A DNA stretch of 64,000 bases from an uncultured Clostridium sp. (GTDB lineage Bacteria; Bacillota; Clostridia; Lachnospirales; Lachnospiraceae): contig CAMMNN010000009.1 in NCBI GenBank assembly GCA_946498245.1, positions 30,778 to 94,777 on the forward strand, given 5' to 3'. Below are positions 26,407-35,018 of this stretch, one piece after another; the stretch's first letter is position 1, and each line of letters starts with the position of its first letter. A model generated the notes under the pieces. That model did not search any database and had not been told where the DNA came from. It saw nothing but the letters and a program-made list of their open reading frames with translations. The position numbers and the translations under genes are program-made.

Positions 26407-27312
26407 ATGAAATTATCAACAACAACTCTATTTTACGGACCAAGACCGGATGGGAGTGTGGCATTAATAACAGACAGTCTTAGAAGGATTCGGAAAGCCG
26501 GTTTTGAAGATGTAGATTTAAATTTTGCGTGGACAAGACGAAGAAAGACCGAATTGTATTATGAGGATTGGGAAGAATGGATTGGGAAGTGCGGGGAGAT
26601 GATCCAGGAATTGGAAATAACAGTAAGCCAGTCCCATGCTCCGTTTTATAATGTAATCGATCCGACGTATCCCTATAGAGAGGAGGAAGAAGAGATGGTC
26701 CGCCGGTCAATTATTGCGGCGGCAAGATTAGGGGCAAAGGTTATCGTTATTCATGGAGGTTCTCTTCCGAATTGTCCGGATTACAGGAAAAATCGGAAGG
26801 AAAATATGGAGTACTTAAAACCGCATCTGGAATTAGCAGAAAAATATGGCATTACGATTGCTGTGGAAAATCTATTTGACGAATACGATCCTGTTTGCAG
26901 AGTTAGACGGCCAAGATACTTATCTGATCCAGAGGATTTGATCGATTTAGTAGATCGATTGAGGGAATCTTTCAGAAATGTGGGGATTGTCTGGGATTTT
27001 GGACATGCAAATCTTATGGGATGGAACCAGCCGGAATGTCTGGAAATGATAGGGGAAAGACTGGTGGCAACACATGTGCAGGACAATTATGGTGTGGTTG
27101 ACGATCATTTGTTGCCATATTTGGGAACGATTGAATGGGAACCCATTATGAAAACTTTAAAGAAGATTGGGTATCAAGGGGCATTTGCCTACGAAACACA
27201 TCGGATGACAGACCGGTTGCCAGATCCAATGATCGATTCGATGCTTCGATATGCATATGAACTGGGAGAGTATCTTCTTTCATTGGCAGAATACGAGGAG
27301 GAGGTTATATGA
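26407..27312 (+). CDS. Sugar phosphate isomerase/epimerase family protein
   Basis: 301 residues with the xylose-isomerase-like TIM barrel fold. Likely metal ligands appear in order: VENLFDEYDP (Glu), WDFGHANLMG (Asp, His), HVQDN (His) and AYETHR (Glu). Family members interconvert keto- and aldo-sugars, inositol derivatives and related polyols; the substrate cannot be told. A near-perfect AGGAGGTGA precedes the ATG. It overlaps the next gene by 4 bases. Base composition is AT-richer than the neighbouring housekeeping genes. Confidence 0.82.
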   Translation: MKLSTTTLFYGPRPDGSVALITDSLRRIRKAGFEDVDLNFAWTRRRKTELYYEDWEEWIGKCGEMIQELEITVSQSHAPFYNVIDPTYPYREEEEEMVRRSIIAAARLGAKVIVIHGGSLPNCPDYRKNRKENMEYLKPHLELAEKYGITIAVENLFDEYDPVCRVRRPRYLSDPEDLIDLVDRLRESFRNVGIVWDFGHANLMGWNQPECLEMIGERLVATHVQDNYGVVDDHLLPYLGTIEWEPIMKTLKKIGYQGAFAYETHRMTDRLPDPMIDSMLRYAYELGEYLLSLAEYEEEVI

Positions 27313-28661
27313 GGAAAAGGTATTTATTGATGTTACTGGCATCAGCAATGGTGATAGGAGGTTGTTCGGGAAATACGGAGAGAGAGACTGAAGCAACGGA
27401 GGCAAAGACAACGGCAGAAGAAATATCGCCAGAACAAACATCAGCGGAACAGGAATCCGGAAACGACGGAGTGATAGAATTAGAATTTTGGCACGCTTTA
27501 GAAAACCAATACGAAGGTACATTAAATCGTGTTGTCGAAGAATTTAACGAGTCCCAGGATTCTATTGTGGTAACGCCTTTATATATTGGAGATTATGCAG
27601 CCTTGAATGAAGCTATCGTTACCGCTCATGCGGCGGGAACTGCACTTCCTGGGCTGGCAATGGCTAATATTCCGTATGTATCGGGATATGGATCTGGTGG
27701 TGTATGTGAAGATTTGGGGCCATACATAGAGAGGGATAATTTTGAAATTGACGATTTTGGAGAAGGTTTGCTCCAGGCGGGCCGTTATGGGGGGACTCAA
27801 ATAGCACTCCCTTTCCTGGTATCTACAGAAGTCGTATTCTATAATCAGGATTTAATGGATGAGCTGGGGCTCCAAATACCGGAAAAATGGGACGAAATGC
27901 AGGCATTTTTAGAAGCAGGCTCTTTAGTAGACGAAAGAGGGAATACCAGTCGTTATGGAATGGTAATACCAGGATGGAATACATGGTATTATGGACCATT
28001 TTTTGTTAATAGCGGCCTGCAGATGATTACGGAAGATAATGTAACGGATCTGGATTCTGAAAAATCGGTAGAGTTAGTGGAACAGTTACAGGACTGGTGC
28101 AATAACGGCTATACGTATCTGGCAGTAGGAGAGGATGCGGCATCGGTTATGCGGCAAAGATTCATGAAGGGCGAAGCGCTGTCTGTTGTTTATACCAGTT
28201 CCCTGTATGATACTATGGTTGATACTTGCGATTTTAAAATAGGAATGAGCTGGCTGCCAGAGAAAGAAACGAAGTTCGAGGAATTAGGAGGAAATGTTTT
28301 GTTTATTCCTGCAAAGAATGATCAGCAGGTGAAAGACGCAGCGTGGGAATTTTTGTCCTATCTAATGAGCAAAGAAGTCAACATGATTTGGGCCTCTGAG
28401 TCTGGTTATCTTCCTACCAGAAAGTCTGTACAGGAAACAGAGGAAGGAAAAGCATTTTTGGCAGAAAAACCGGCATTTCAGGTTGTTTTTGATAACTTGG
28501 ATTTGATTACACCGCCAATCCAAAGATCGGATTGGAGCCAGGTTACAACTGTTTGGCAGAATTATATGGCAGAAATCATCCAGGAAGGCTTAAACGTAGA
28601 GGAAGCTCTCAGTGAAATGGCGCAGGAGATTAATGACATTTTAGCAGATTCGGCACCTTGA
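27309..28661 (+). CDS. ABC transporter sugar-binding lipoprotein (family 1)
   Basis: 450 residues: signal peptide with lipobox VIGGC (cysteine at about residue 19), a Thr/Glu-rich linker, then a family-1 solute-binding domain starting LEFWHALENQYEGTLNRVVEEFN, similar in kind to UgpB and other sugar or glycerol-3-phosphate binders. The usual pair of permease genes is missing on both sides, so the protein must work with a transporter encoded elsewhere or be orphaned. ATGA overlap couples it to the isomerase, suggesting the same sugar. A hairpin with T-rich tail lies about 100 bases downstream. Confidence 0.85.
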   Translation: MRKRYLLMLLASAMVIGGCSGNTERETEATEAKTTAEEISPEQTSAEQESGNDGVIELEFWHALENQYEGTLNRVVEEFNESQDSIVVTPLYIGDYAALNEAIVTAHAAGTALPGLAMANIPYVSGYGSGGVCEDLGPYIERDNFEIDDFGEGLLQAGRYGGTQIALPFLVSTEVVFYNQDLMDELGLQIPEKWDEMQAFLEAGSLVDERGNTSRYGMVIPGWNTWYYGPFFVNSGLQMITEDNVTDLDSEKSVELVEQLQDWCNNGYTYLAVGEDAASVMRQRFMKGEALSVVYTSSLYDTMVDTCDFKIGMSWLPEKETKFEELGGNVLFIPAKNDQQVKDAAWEFLSYLMSKEVNMIWASESGYLPTRKSVQETEEGKAFLAEKPAFQVVFDNLDLITPPIQRSDWSQVTTVWQNYMAEIIQEGLNVEEALSEMAQEINDILADSAP

Positions 28662-28763
28662 AAAAAGAGCGGAAAAGTGGACTTACTGCAAAAATACATT
28701 GTTTTTCTGCTTTTGTAATCGTATCAGTTGTAAAGTTTTGTAAGAGTTTTAGAAAAAATATTA

Positions 28764-28815
28764 GGGTGCTGCAAAGTCATCAACCTAGATAATTTTGCAA
28801 CGCCCTTCTTTTGTG
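28764..28815 (+). terminator. Terminator after the islet binding protein
   Basis: GGGTGCTGCAAA pairs with TTTGCAACGCCC (one wobble, one mismatch) and TTCTTTTGT follows. Bases 28662-28763 hold no other feature that I can see. Confidence 0.55.
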
Positions 28816-28823
28816 CGTTCTGC

Positions 28824-28915
28824 TCCACTACTTGTACTAAGGAGGGACCCGCGCAAAGCGTGGGAGGATTCCTTAGTGCCTGCGCAGATGCTATCCGGAC
28901 GGAGTCCGGATTCTA
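28824..28915 (+). repeat. 92-bp direct repeat, copy B
   Basis: Identical to copy A at 25877 except for one base, which makes its second hairpin (ATCCGGAC/GTCCGGAT) perfect. It is preceded by TTCTGC rather than tRNA sequence. Confidence 0.9.
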
Positions 28916-28925
28916 ATGCATCTGC

Positions 28926-28969
28926 TCCACTACTTGTACTAAGGAGGAACCCGCGCAAGACGTGGGAGG
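28926..28969 (+). repeat. Partial third copy of the direct repeat
   Basis: Begins TCCACTACTTGTACTAAGGA like copies A and B, keeps the first hairpin with changes (CAAGACGTGGG) and then breaks off about 20 bases before the end of the minus-strand gene at 28988. Confidence 0.85.
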
Positions 28970-28987
28970 GATGATGCCGCCTCTCCA

Positions 28988-30730
28988 TTACAGAGTGTCT
29001 AAACTTCTTTCCCAGGGTTCCTCAATGGTCAGGGTGGTGAGCAGATAACGAATCACTCCCGCAACCCGTTCTTCTTCATCCTCTTCATTTTGGATAGCCA
29101 TTATCTGAATTAAGATGCCGGAATCGGAAAGAGAAACGCCGTTGTGGAGGGTCTGGCCGTCAGTAAAGTGAATAGTCAGCAAATTGTGGCGATAGACAGA
29201 GCCGTCTTCTGCCGTCAAATCGGTAAAATCCTCTTCTTCTGATCGGTAGGCAAAGGAGAAATCCTGAAAAGAAGCCGACTTCCTAAATTCCCCAATAGGC
29301 TCTAACAGGCTATCCAGGGCCATTTCTTCATCGGCTCCCTGATATACGCCCAGCATATAAACGGTTCCAGTGGACGGATCTGTAAACTGCCCCTCATAGT
29401 CAGTATTTTGAAAATCCCTGTCTATTGAGAACAAAACTCCATTCTGTTCATATAAAACGAAAGATTCAGGACGTACCGGGCTGAACTGGGCTTGCTCCTT
29501 TTTATGAAAGTCAAAAAGTTCTCCTGTCATTGCAAAGCCGGCCATGGCCCCGACTCCGGCCATAACGACGCTCAAAGCCAGAGACAGGAAAAAAGAAGTC
29601 CACCGAGCTGGCACCGGCGCCTCCGGCGCAGCGGCTCCCGGAACCGGAGAAAAACCGGGATAGGCTTTTCCAATGGTCATTTTCCGGCGGCGATTGCCGG
29701 ATACGCTATTAAGGGCATAGGAGACTTTCCAAACCCATTTGGTTTCTTTCTCAATTTGAAGGTCGGGCAGGTACAGGACGATTCGCCTTAAAATACTGTC
29801 CGGCATTATTTCCTGAGCACGGATAGAATGAATCACCCGCTTAATGGCATGGCTGGCCCGCCTCTGTTCCTCTTCAGTGAGGATTTCCCAGCGGAGCACC
29901 CGCCAAGCCCCCAGTTTTGCACTGAAACGGTAAGGCTCAATCCGGTTGAGCTGTGCCAGATCTACCCGCCACAGTTCTCCATTGGTACGGACAAAAACAA
30001 ACTGCGGACTTTGAAATGGAGAAAGCCATGCCAGCAGATAGAAAAAAGCCAGAAGGGGGCCTGCAATGCTGCATAGAAGCGCCAAGAGGAGCGGAGTGGA
30101 AAAAAAGGCTTCATTGGCGGTCAAAGCCAATAGGAGACAAAGCCAAATACCAATAAAAAGGAAAACAGGCAGACACAGGCTCATTCTCAGCTTGCGGGTC
30201 CAGGACATATGAAAAGGGTATACGCGGAAATCCGATTCAACAGCTTTTGGGGCTTCCGGGGTCAATTGAGGGTCGTCAGATTCCGGCGGCGCACTGACTG
30301 GCGTAGCGCGGCGAAAGGCGGCGGTCAGCGTGGGAACGGAACCCAGGAGGGTAAAAATGTAAAGCATAACCAGATTTCCCCAATAAGCGGCTACGTTGAT
30401 GTAGCCGTATTTTAAAAGCCGCCCCAGGTCTTGAAAGGCAAAAAACACATCTGTGCCGTCCAGACGGGCTATGGCGACAGCAAAATTCAGATGGTTGCCT
30501 AAATAGGTCATAATAAGAGTCAGAATAGAGGCGATTACCGCCCCTTTGCGGCTCATGGCGCCGCCTAAAAGTTCATACCCCTTCATAGCGCATACTGCCA
30601 GAATCAGGCCGCTGATGGAAGCGATATATCCTAACTGGCCAATGATTACGATAGAAGCTACGCCGATTAAGGATCCAAGAAAGGCGCCGACAAGGCCGGC
30701 CAATACGTTTTCACGCTTTTCACTCTTCAT
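28988..30730 (-). CDS. Large membrane protein of unknown function
   Basis: 580 residues; I do not recognise the family. Residues 1-130 hold about four membrane segments rich in small residues (GLVGAFLGSLIGVASIVIIG), 185-245 two more, then a soluble stretch with a PH-like look (VFVRTNGELWRVDLAQLN), one more helix near 400 (LSLALSVVMAGVGAMAGFAM) and a C-terminal extracytoplasmic domain of about 160 residues (SFVLYEQNGVLFSIDRDFQ) without catalytic motif. GGGGGAG precedes the ATG. It is convergent with the islet, and its 3' end abuts the third repeat copy. Confidence 0.7.
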   Translation of the reverse strand: MKSEKRENVLAGLVGAFLGSLIGVASIVIIGQLGYIASISGLILAVCAMKGYELLGGAMSRKGAVIASILTLIMTYLGNHLNFAVAIARLDGTDVFFAFQDLGRLLKYGYINVAAYWGNLVMLYIFTLLGSVPTLTAAFRRATPVSAPPESDDPQLTPEAPKAVESDFRVYPFHMSWTRKLRMSLCLPVFLFIGIWLCLLLALTANEAFFSTPLLLALLCSIAGPLLAFFYLLAWLSPFQSPQFVFVRTNGELWRVDLAQLNRIEPYRFSAKLGAWRVLRWEILTEEEQRRASHAIKRVIHSIRAQEIMPDSILRRIVLYLPDLQIEKETKWVWKVSYALNSVSGNRRRKMTIGKAYPGFSPVPGAAAPEAPVPARWTSFFLSLALSVVMAGVGAMAGFAMTGELFDFHKKEQAQFSPVRPESFVLYEQNGVLFSIDRDFQNTDYEGQFTDPSTGTVYMLGVYQGADEEMALDSLLEPIGEFRKSASFQDFSFAYRSEEEDFTDLTAEDGSVYRHNLLTIHFTDGQTLHNGVSLSDSGILIQIMAIQNEEDEEERVAGVIRYLLTTLTIEEPWERSLDTL

Positions 30731-30783
30731 TCAGACTCTCCCCCTTATGTTAAAAATCCAAAAACTGAATCACTCCCACTAAG

Positions 30784-30812
30784 ATTATATCAAAGATGGG
30801 GGAGGGTGGCAA
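30784..30812 (-). promoter_or_regulatory. Promoter of the 580-residue membrane protein
   Basis: Minus strand: TTGCCA (30807-30812), 17-bp spacer, TATAAT (30784-30789). Confidence 0.7.
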
Positions 30813-30978
30813 CGCTCACGGCAAAAGAAAACGCTTCCTTATGCGCCGATGATAAAGTTGTAAGTATTTATTAAGAGAAAAGCAAAGCAAAAAATCCACT
30901 CTTTTCCTATAATTAAAATACAGAAACAAAAAGGCAGTTTGCGGAGACAGCCGCCATAATGAAAGCAGGAGGAAGATT

Positions 30979-31746
30979 ATGAGAAGATTATATGTAATAG
31001 CAGCAGTGGGAACTATGGCAATGATGGCAGGAGGCTGTGCGGGAACGGGAAGCCAGGTCACATTTCCGAGCCAAATTGAAGTAAGCCAGGGAACGGAGCA
31101 TACCGTAACAGTAGAGAGTACGGAAACGGTTATGGCAGTGCCCGATGTGGCGGAGATTATGTTTACTGTGAGAACTAAGGAAACAGAGGCGGAGGCCTGC
31201 CAGCAAAAAAATCAGGAGACCCTTAGCAGCGTCCTGGAATATCTGAAAGGACAAGGGCTGGAAGATGGCTCCATTCAAACTTCCGGATATTATCTGAGTC
31301 CTATGTATAATTGGACAGAAGAGGAAGGACAGGTGTTGACAGGATACGAAATGAGTACTCAGATCACGGTTTCCGATATTCCCATAGAACAGGCCGGCGA
31401 GATTTTATCCGGAGCAGTAGATGCCGGAGCCAACTACATAGATTTCGTCCATTATCTGTGCAGCAGCTATGACCAGTATTATCAGGAAGCTTTGATGAAA
31501 GCTGTGGAGACGGCCAAAGTGAAAGCCGAAGCTTTGGGTGAGGCCGGAGGATTTCAGGTTTTAGACGTAGCGGAAATGGAAGAGTACGGGGAAGACCAGT
31601 CGGCCCGCTATCTGGCAAATTACGCAGCAGCGGGACGGGCCACTTCATCAAGTTTTGCCGAAGAAAGCAGCTATGATGCTATGAATGTTTCAGCAGGGGA
31701 GCTGGAAATCCAGGCAAATCTTCGTGTTACCTTCCAGATTAAGTAA
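30979..31746 (+). CDS. SIMPL-domain (DUF541) lipoprotein
   Basis: 255 residues. Signal peptide with lipobox MAGGC (cysteine at about residue 20), then a SIMPL/DUF541 domain: TVTVESTETVMAVPDVAEI, the conserved opening of the family, and IQTSGYYLSPMYNW. Members form oligomeric assemblies at the cell envelope; a role in oxidative stress is described for some. AGGAGG lies before the ATG. It is flanked by genes on the other strand and ends before a long hairpin, so it is transcribed alone. Confidence 0.88.
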   Translation: MRRLYVIAAVGTMAMMAGGCAGTGSQVTFPSQIEVSQGTEHTVTVESTETVMAVPDVAEIMFTVRTKETEAEACQQKNQETLSSVLEYLKGQGLEDGSIQTSGYYLSPMYNWTEEEGQVLTGYEMSTQITVSDIPIEQAGEILSGAVDAGANYIDFVHYLCSSYDQYYQEALMKAVETAKVKAEALGEAGGFQVLDVAEMEEYGEDQSARYLANYAAAGRATSSSFAEESSYDAMNVSAGELEIQANLRVTFQIK

Positions 31747-31802
31747 GGCGAGTCCCATGGGGCCGCTGCAAAAGCATAATTAGATACGTTCAATAAATTA
31801 CG

Positions 31803-31854
31803 CCCAAAATCCAGGCTGGATCCATAAAGAGGGAAATCCAGCCTGGATTTTGGG
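31803..31854. terminator. Long perfect hairpin between convergent genes
   Basis: CCCAAAATCCAGGCTGGAT and ATCCAGCCTGGATTTTGGG form a perfect 19-bp stem with a 14-nt loop. It lies between the SIMPL gene and the stop of the minus-strand Sel1 gene and could serve both. Confidence 0.7.
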
Positions 31855-31934
31855 ATGCTAGGGCAAGGACATTGCTCTATTATCTAGTTTAGTGATTTTA
31901 CAACATCATTTTTGTTCCTTTAGTATAGTTGCAA

Positions 31935-33188
31935 TTAATTGCCATCTGACATCATATCATTCATCATAACCTCGGTCATGATGTCCATCATAACATCACG
32001 GATCGTTCCTGCGGCCTTTGCTACCAGTTGCCGGTTTTCCTCGTCTTTAAATTCTTCCATCTTTGCAAACGTCATCACAGACTGAAAATGTACAACTGCT
32101 ATCTGCTGATTTTTTGATAAATTATCAATGGACTCAATGAGTTCGTCTGCCTCATGTTCCGGCAGACTCATTATATTGGAAATCTTCCGGTCTGTTTTGG
32201 AGGTTCCGGACTGAACTTGCTGTATCGCAGAAATGATGCCTTCTATTTTCTGCACCTTTGCCATTGCATCAAGAATTTCCGTTTCATCTTCCACATCACA
32301 CGCCTTCTTGTACCACTTCAGTGCTTCTTGCAAATAATTCAGCGATGGATTGTTATAGAAATGGGCTTCTGCACACGGATAATATGCAGATTCCATACCC
32401 TGTTTAGCCGCTTTTTCAAGCCACATAAGAGCTTTGCCTTTGTCTACTGCCGTACCGATCCCCTCGTCGCACATCAATCCGCAGTTGCATTGTGAGGTGG
32501 CATCGCCCAACTCGGCCGCTTTTTCAAACCAATAAAAGGCTTTGGTGTAATCCTCAGCCTGAAACGCTGCATTACCGGTCAAAAACATTCGCTCCCGTTC
32601 TTCCTCCTGTTGCTTATGCATAGCTTCGGCGGCCTTCCGATTTTCCACGTCTCCTCTGGGCGCTGGTGTGGGCTTTGGCTCCGATATTGGCTTTGGAGCA
32701 GGAGCAGGCTTTGGGGCAGGAGCAGGCTTTGGGGCAGGAGCAGGCTTCGGCTCCGGCACAGGCTTCGGAGCAGGAGCAGGTTTCGGCTCCGGTACAGGCT
32801 TTGGAGCAGGAGCAGGTTTCGGCTCCGGTACAGGCTTTGGGGCAGGAGCAGGTTTCGGCTCCGGCACTGGCTTTGGGGCAGCCGCAGGCTTTGGTGTGTG
32901 AGCGGCCGGCTGGCCAAGCATGGCAGATGCCTCCGCATGTCCCAACGATGCCGCCTTGCGAATGTATTTCATTCCTTCTTCCTGATTGGGCGGTATGTTT
33001 GGCCTGGTGAATCCTTCCAGTCTGACCAGACCATAATAATAACAAGCCTCAGCATTTTCACCTTTATGAGCAAGACCGTGTAGGGCAAGGTATGCGTGTC
33101 TGTTATCTCCATTCAGATAGTAATCTCGTCCTTCGGCGACAATCTCCTCTTCCGTTTTTTTCTTCTTTCCAAATCCAAACAACCCCAT
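31935..33188 (-). CDS. Sel1-repeat protein with proline-rich tandem-repeat linker
   Basis: 417 residues, no signal peptide. An N-terminal helical repeat part (residues 1-95, GHAEASAMLG) is joined by a Pro/Lys/Ala linker (about 99-178) to Sel1-type repeats (GNAAFQAEDYTKAFYWFEKAAELGDA, then DKGKALMWLEKAAKQGMESA) and a C-terminal helical region. Sel1 repeats bind proteins; partners are unknown. The rigid linker would hold two binding parts apart. GGGAGG supports the start. The first residues GFGKKKK suggest a cytosolic protein. Confidence 0.8.
   Translation of the reverse strand: MGLFGFGKKKKTEEEIVAEGRDYYLNGDNRHAYLALHGLAHKGENAEACYYYGLVRLEGFTRPNIPPNQEEGMKYIRKAASLGHAEASAMLGQPAAHTPKPAAAPKPVPEPKPAPAPKPVPEPKPAPAPKPVPEPKPAPAPKPVPEPKPAPAPKPAPAPKPAPAPKPISEPKPTPAPRGDVENRKAAEAMHKQQEEERERMFLTGNAAFQAEDYTKAFYWFEKAAELGDATSQCNCGLMCDEGIGTAVDKGKALMWLEKAAKQGMESAYYPCAEAHFYNNPSLNYLQEALKWYKKACDVEDETEILDAMAKVQKIEGIISAIQQVQSGTSKTDRKISNIMSLPEHEADELIESIDNLSKNQQIAVVHFQSVMTFAKMEEFKDEENRQLVAKAAGTIRDVMMDIMTEVMMNDMMSDGN
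32655..32894 (-). repeat. In-frame 36-bp coding tandem repeat
   Basis: Encodes about four full PKPVPEPKPAPA units plus shorter PKPAPA variants. Unit boundaries keep the reading frame; small differences between units suggest slippage with drift. It also produces spurious ORFs in several other frames. Confidence 0.9.
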
Positions 33189-33225
33189 AATAGGTACCTC
33201 CCAATATAAAAATATATTTTATTTC

Positions 33226-33254
33226 ATTATACAGGGAAGGGCAAACTATCACAA
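33226..33254 (-). promoter_or_regulatory. Promoter of the Sel1-repeat gene
   Basis: Minus strand: TTGTGA (33249-33254), 17-bp spacer, TATAAT (33226-33231). Confidence 0.7.
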
Positions 33255-33344
33255 TTACTTTTTTAACATTACGGCTTTTATTGGGAGCATTCGTAATCCG
33301 GCCTGCCGGCCTCCTTACTCATACTCCCTAGCCCGTCCGATACA

Positions 33345-33393
33345 GATGAGCCCATACGTGCAAGCACGTTGGGCGTATCTGTGCCGGGGTAAG
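33345..33393 (+). other. Bulged long hairpin in intergenic sequence
   Basis: ACAGAT/ATCTGT outer pairing and GCCCA(T)ACGTG/CACGTTGGGC inner pairing around a short loop. It lies just before the palindromic repeat at 33401. Bases 33255-33344 hold nothing I recognise. Confidence 0.5.
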
Positions 33394-33400
33394 AAGCTCC

Positions 33401-33563
33401 GCCATGCATTCATAATTTGACGGTTCCCCATGTATTGGCTGACGGAAGACGCTATTGGCCGTCAAATTATTCATTATAGGGCGTCCGCCCTATAGAAACA
33501 TATGGGAAAAGCCTGCTTAATAAGCGAGCTCCTACGCAGGATTTTCCCATATGCTTCTGCATG
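33401..33563 (+). repeat. Second locus of the palindromic repeat with swapped hairpin
   Basis: ATAATTTGACGG (33412-33423), a 35-bp spacer and CCGTCAAATTAT (33459-33470), then ATAGGGCGTCCGCCCTAT, a hairpin CATATGGGAAAAGCCTGC/GCAGGATTTTCCCATATG (17 of 18 pairs) and TTCTGCATGGC. The order matches the last unit at 2471-2625, but the long hairpin arms are different in sequence. Confidence 0.85.
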
Positions 33564-33616
33564 GCGGAACTGTTGCAAAAAATCTAAAAATAATGCTGGC
33601 TTTTATAACCTTCTTG

Positions 33617-33625
33617 TGCTATAAT
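33617..33625 (+). promoter_or_regulatory. Extended -10 promoter of tig
   Basis: TGCTATAAT at 33617-33625, about 70 bases before the tig start; no convincing -35. Confidence 0.55.
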
Positions 33626-33694
33626 CGTACATTGAAGTGTAACGCCCTGTGGAGAAATGGCGGTTCACATATTATGCAAGGAGGAACCCATATC

Positions 33695-34981
33695 ATGAGT
33701 TTACAAGTAGAAAAGTTAGAGAAGAACATGGCTAAGCTGACTGTGGAAGTACCGGCTGAGCAGTTCGATGAGGCGATCAAGGCTGCTTATAACAAAAATA
33801 AAAACAGATTTAACATCCCTGGCTTCCGTAAGGGAAAAGCTCCGCAGGCCATGATTGAAAAAATGTACGGTCCCGGCGTGTTCTATGAGGATGCTGCAAA
33901 CGAGGCGATTGACGCCAGCTACGGCGATGCAATGAAGGAAAGCGGTCTGGAAATCGTTTCAAGACCGGAGATTGATGTTACCCAGATCGAAAAAGGCAAG
34001 CCCTTTATTTATACTGCTACCGTTGCCGTAAGACCGGAAGTAACCTTAGGCGAGTATAAGGGAATTGAAGTAGAAAAGGCTGACGCTGAGGTAAGCGACG
34101 CTGACGTAGAAGGCGAATTAAAGAAGGTTCAGGAGCAGAACGCCAGATTAATCGCTGTAGAAGACAGACCCGTTGCCGACGGCGACCAGACTGTTATTGA
34201 TTTTGAAGGTTTCATTGACGGAAAGGCATTTGACGGCGGCCAGGGTACCGATTATCCTCTGACCATTGGTTCTCATTCCTTTATCGACACCTTTGAGGAA
34301 CAGTTAATCGGAAAGAACATTGGCGAAGAGTGCGAAGTTAATGTAACCTTCCCGGAAGAGTACCATGCAAAGGAACTGGCTAATAAGCCTGCTGTTTTCA
34401 AGGTAACGGTAAAAGAGATTAAGGTAAAAGAGCTTCCGGAGCTGAATGACGAGTTCGCCAGCGAAGTTTCTGAGTTTGAAACTTTAGACGAATATAAGAA
34501 TGACGTCCGCGCAAAGCTGGCTGAAAGAAAGCAGAGAGCTGCTGCTACGGAAAATGAAAATCACGTAGTAGAAAAAGTAGTGGAAAATGCGCAGATGGAT
34601 ATTCCGGATCCTATGGTGGAAAATGAAGTGATGAATATGCTTCAGGATACCGCCCGCAGAATGCAGAGCCAGGGTATTTCCTTAGAACAGTATATGCAGT
34701 ATACTGGCATGACTGCAGATACCATGAAGGAGCAGATGAAGCCCCAGGCAATTAAGAGAATCCAGACCAGACTGGTACTGGAAGCAGTTGTTGAGGCTGA
34801 AAACATTACAATTTCTGATGAGCGTCTGGATGAAGAGCTGCAGAAGATGGCTGATTCCTATAAGATGGAAGTAGAGAAGCTGAAAGAATACATGGGCGAG
34901 TTTGAAAAAGAACAGATGAAGAAAGATCTGGCTGTCCAGGAAGCCGTTGACTTCTTAGTAGCGGAAGCAAAACTGGTTTAA
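33695..34981 (+). CDS. tig: Trigger factor
   Basis: 428 residues from ATG 33695 (MSLQVEKLEKNMAKL), placed after AAGGAGG; the tracked start at 33551 runs through noncoding repeat. The ribosome-binding signature FRKGKAP lies in the N-terminal domain near residue 45; a FKBP-like prolyl isomerase domain spans about 150-240 (DGDQTVIDFEGFIDGKAFDGG); the rest is the helical chaperone body. It binds nascent chains at the exit tunnel. It is followed by clpP and clpX, the usual order. Confidence 0.97.
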   Translation: MSLQVEKLEKNMAKLTVEVPAEQFDEAIKAAYNKNKNRFNIPGFRKGKAPQAMIEKMYGPGVFYEDAANEAIDASYGDAMKESGLEIVSRPEIDVTQIEKGKPFIYTATVAVRPEVTLGEYKGIEVEKADAEVSDADVEGELKKVQEQNARLIAVEDRPVADGDQTVIDFEGFIDGKAFDGGQGTDYPLTIGSHSFIDTFEEQLIGKNIGEECEVNVTFPEEYHAKELANKPAVFKVTVKEIKVKELPELNDEFASEVSEFETLDEYKNDVRAKLAERKQRAAATENENHVVEKVVENAQMDIPDPMVENEVMNMLQDTARRMQSQGISLEQYMQYTGMTADTMKEQMKPQAIKRIQTRLVLEAVVEAENITISDERLDEELQKMADSYKMEVEKLKEYMGEFEKEQMKKDLAVQEAVDFLVAEAKLV

Positions 34982-35018
34982 TCCTCCGGCCATTGAAAAT
35001 CTGACGAATCAGAGTGGG

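Noticed and set aside
25877-28969. Integrative element with its own integrase at tRNA-Ala
   Set aside because: No integrase, transposase or phage gene lies between the repeats, so a self-mobile element is not supported.
28785-28988. Minus-strand ORF of 67 aa
   Set aside because: It is a translation of repeat copies B and C, with the same peptide as the tRNA-side shadow.
32610-33083. Several glycine-, leucine- or arginine-rich ORFs over the Sel1 gene
   Set aside because: All are other-frame readings of the 36-bp coding repeat; the Sel1 frame has a ribosome site, promoter and domain matches.
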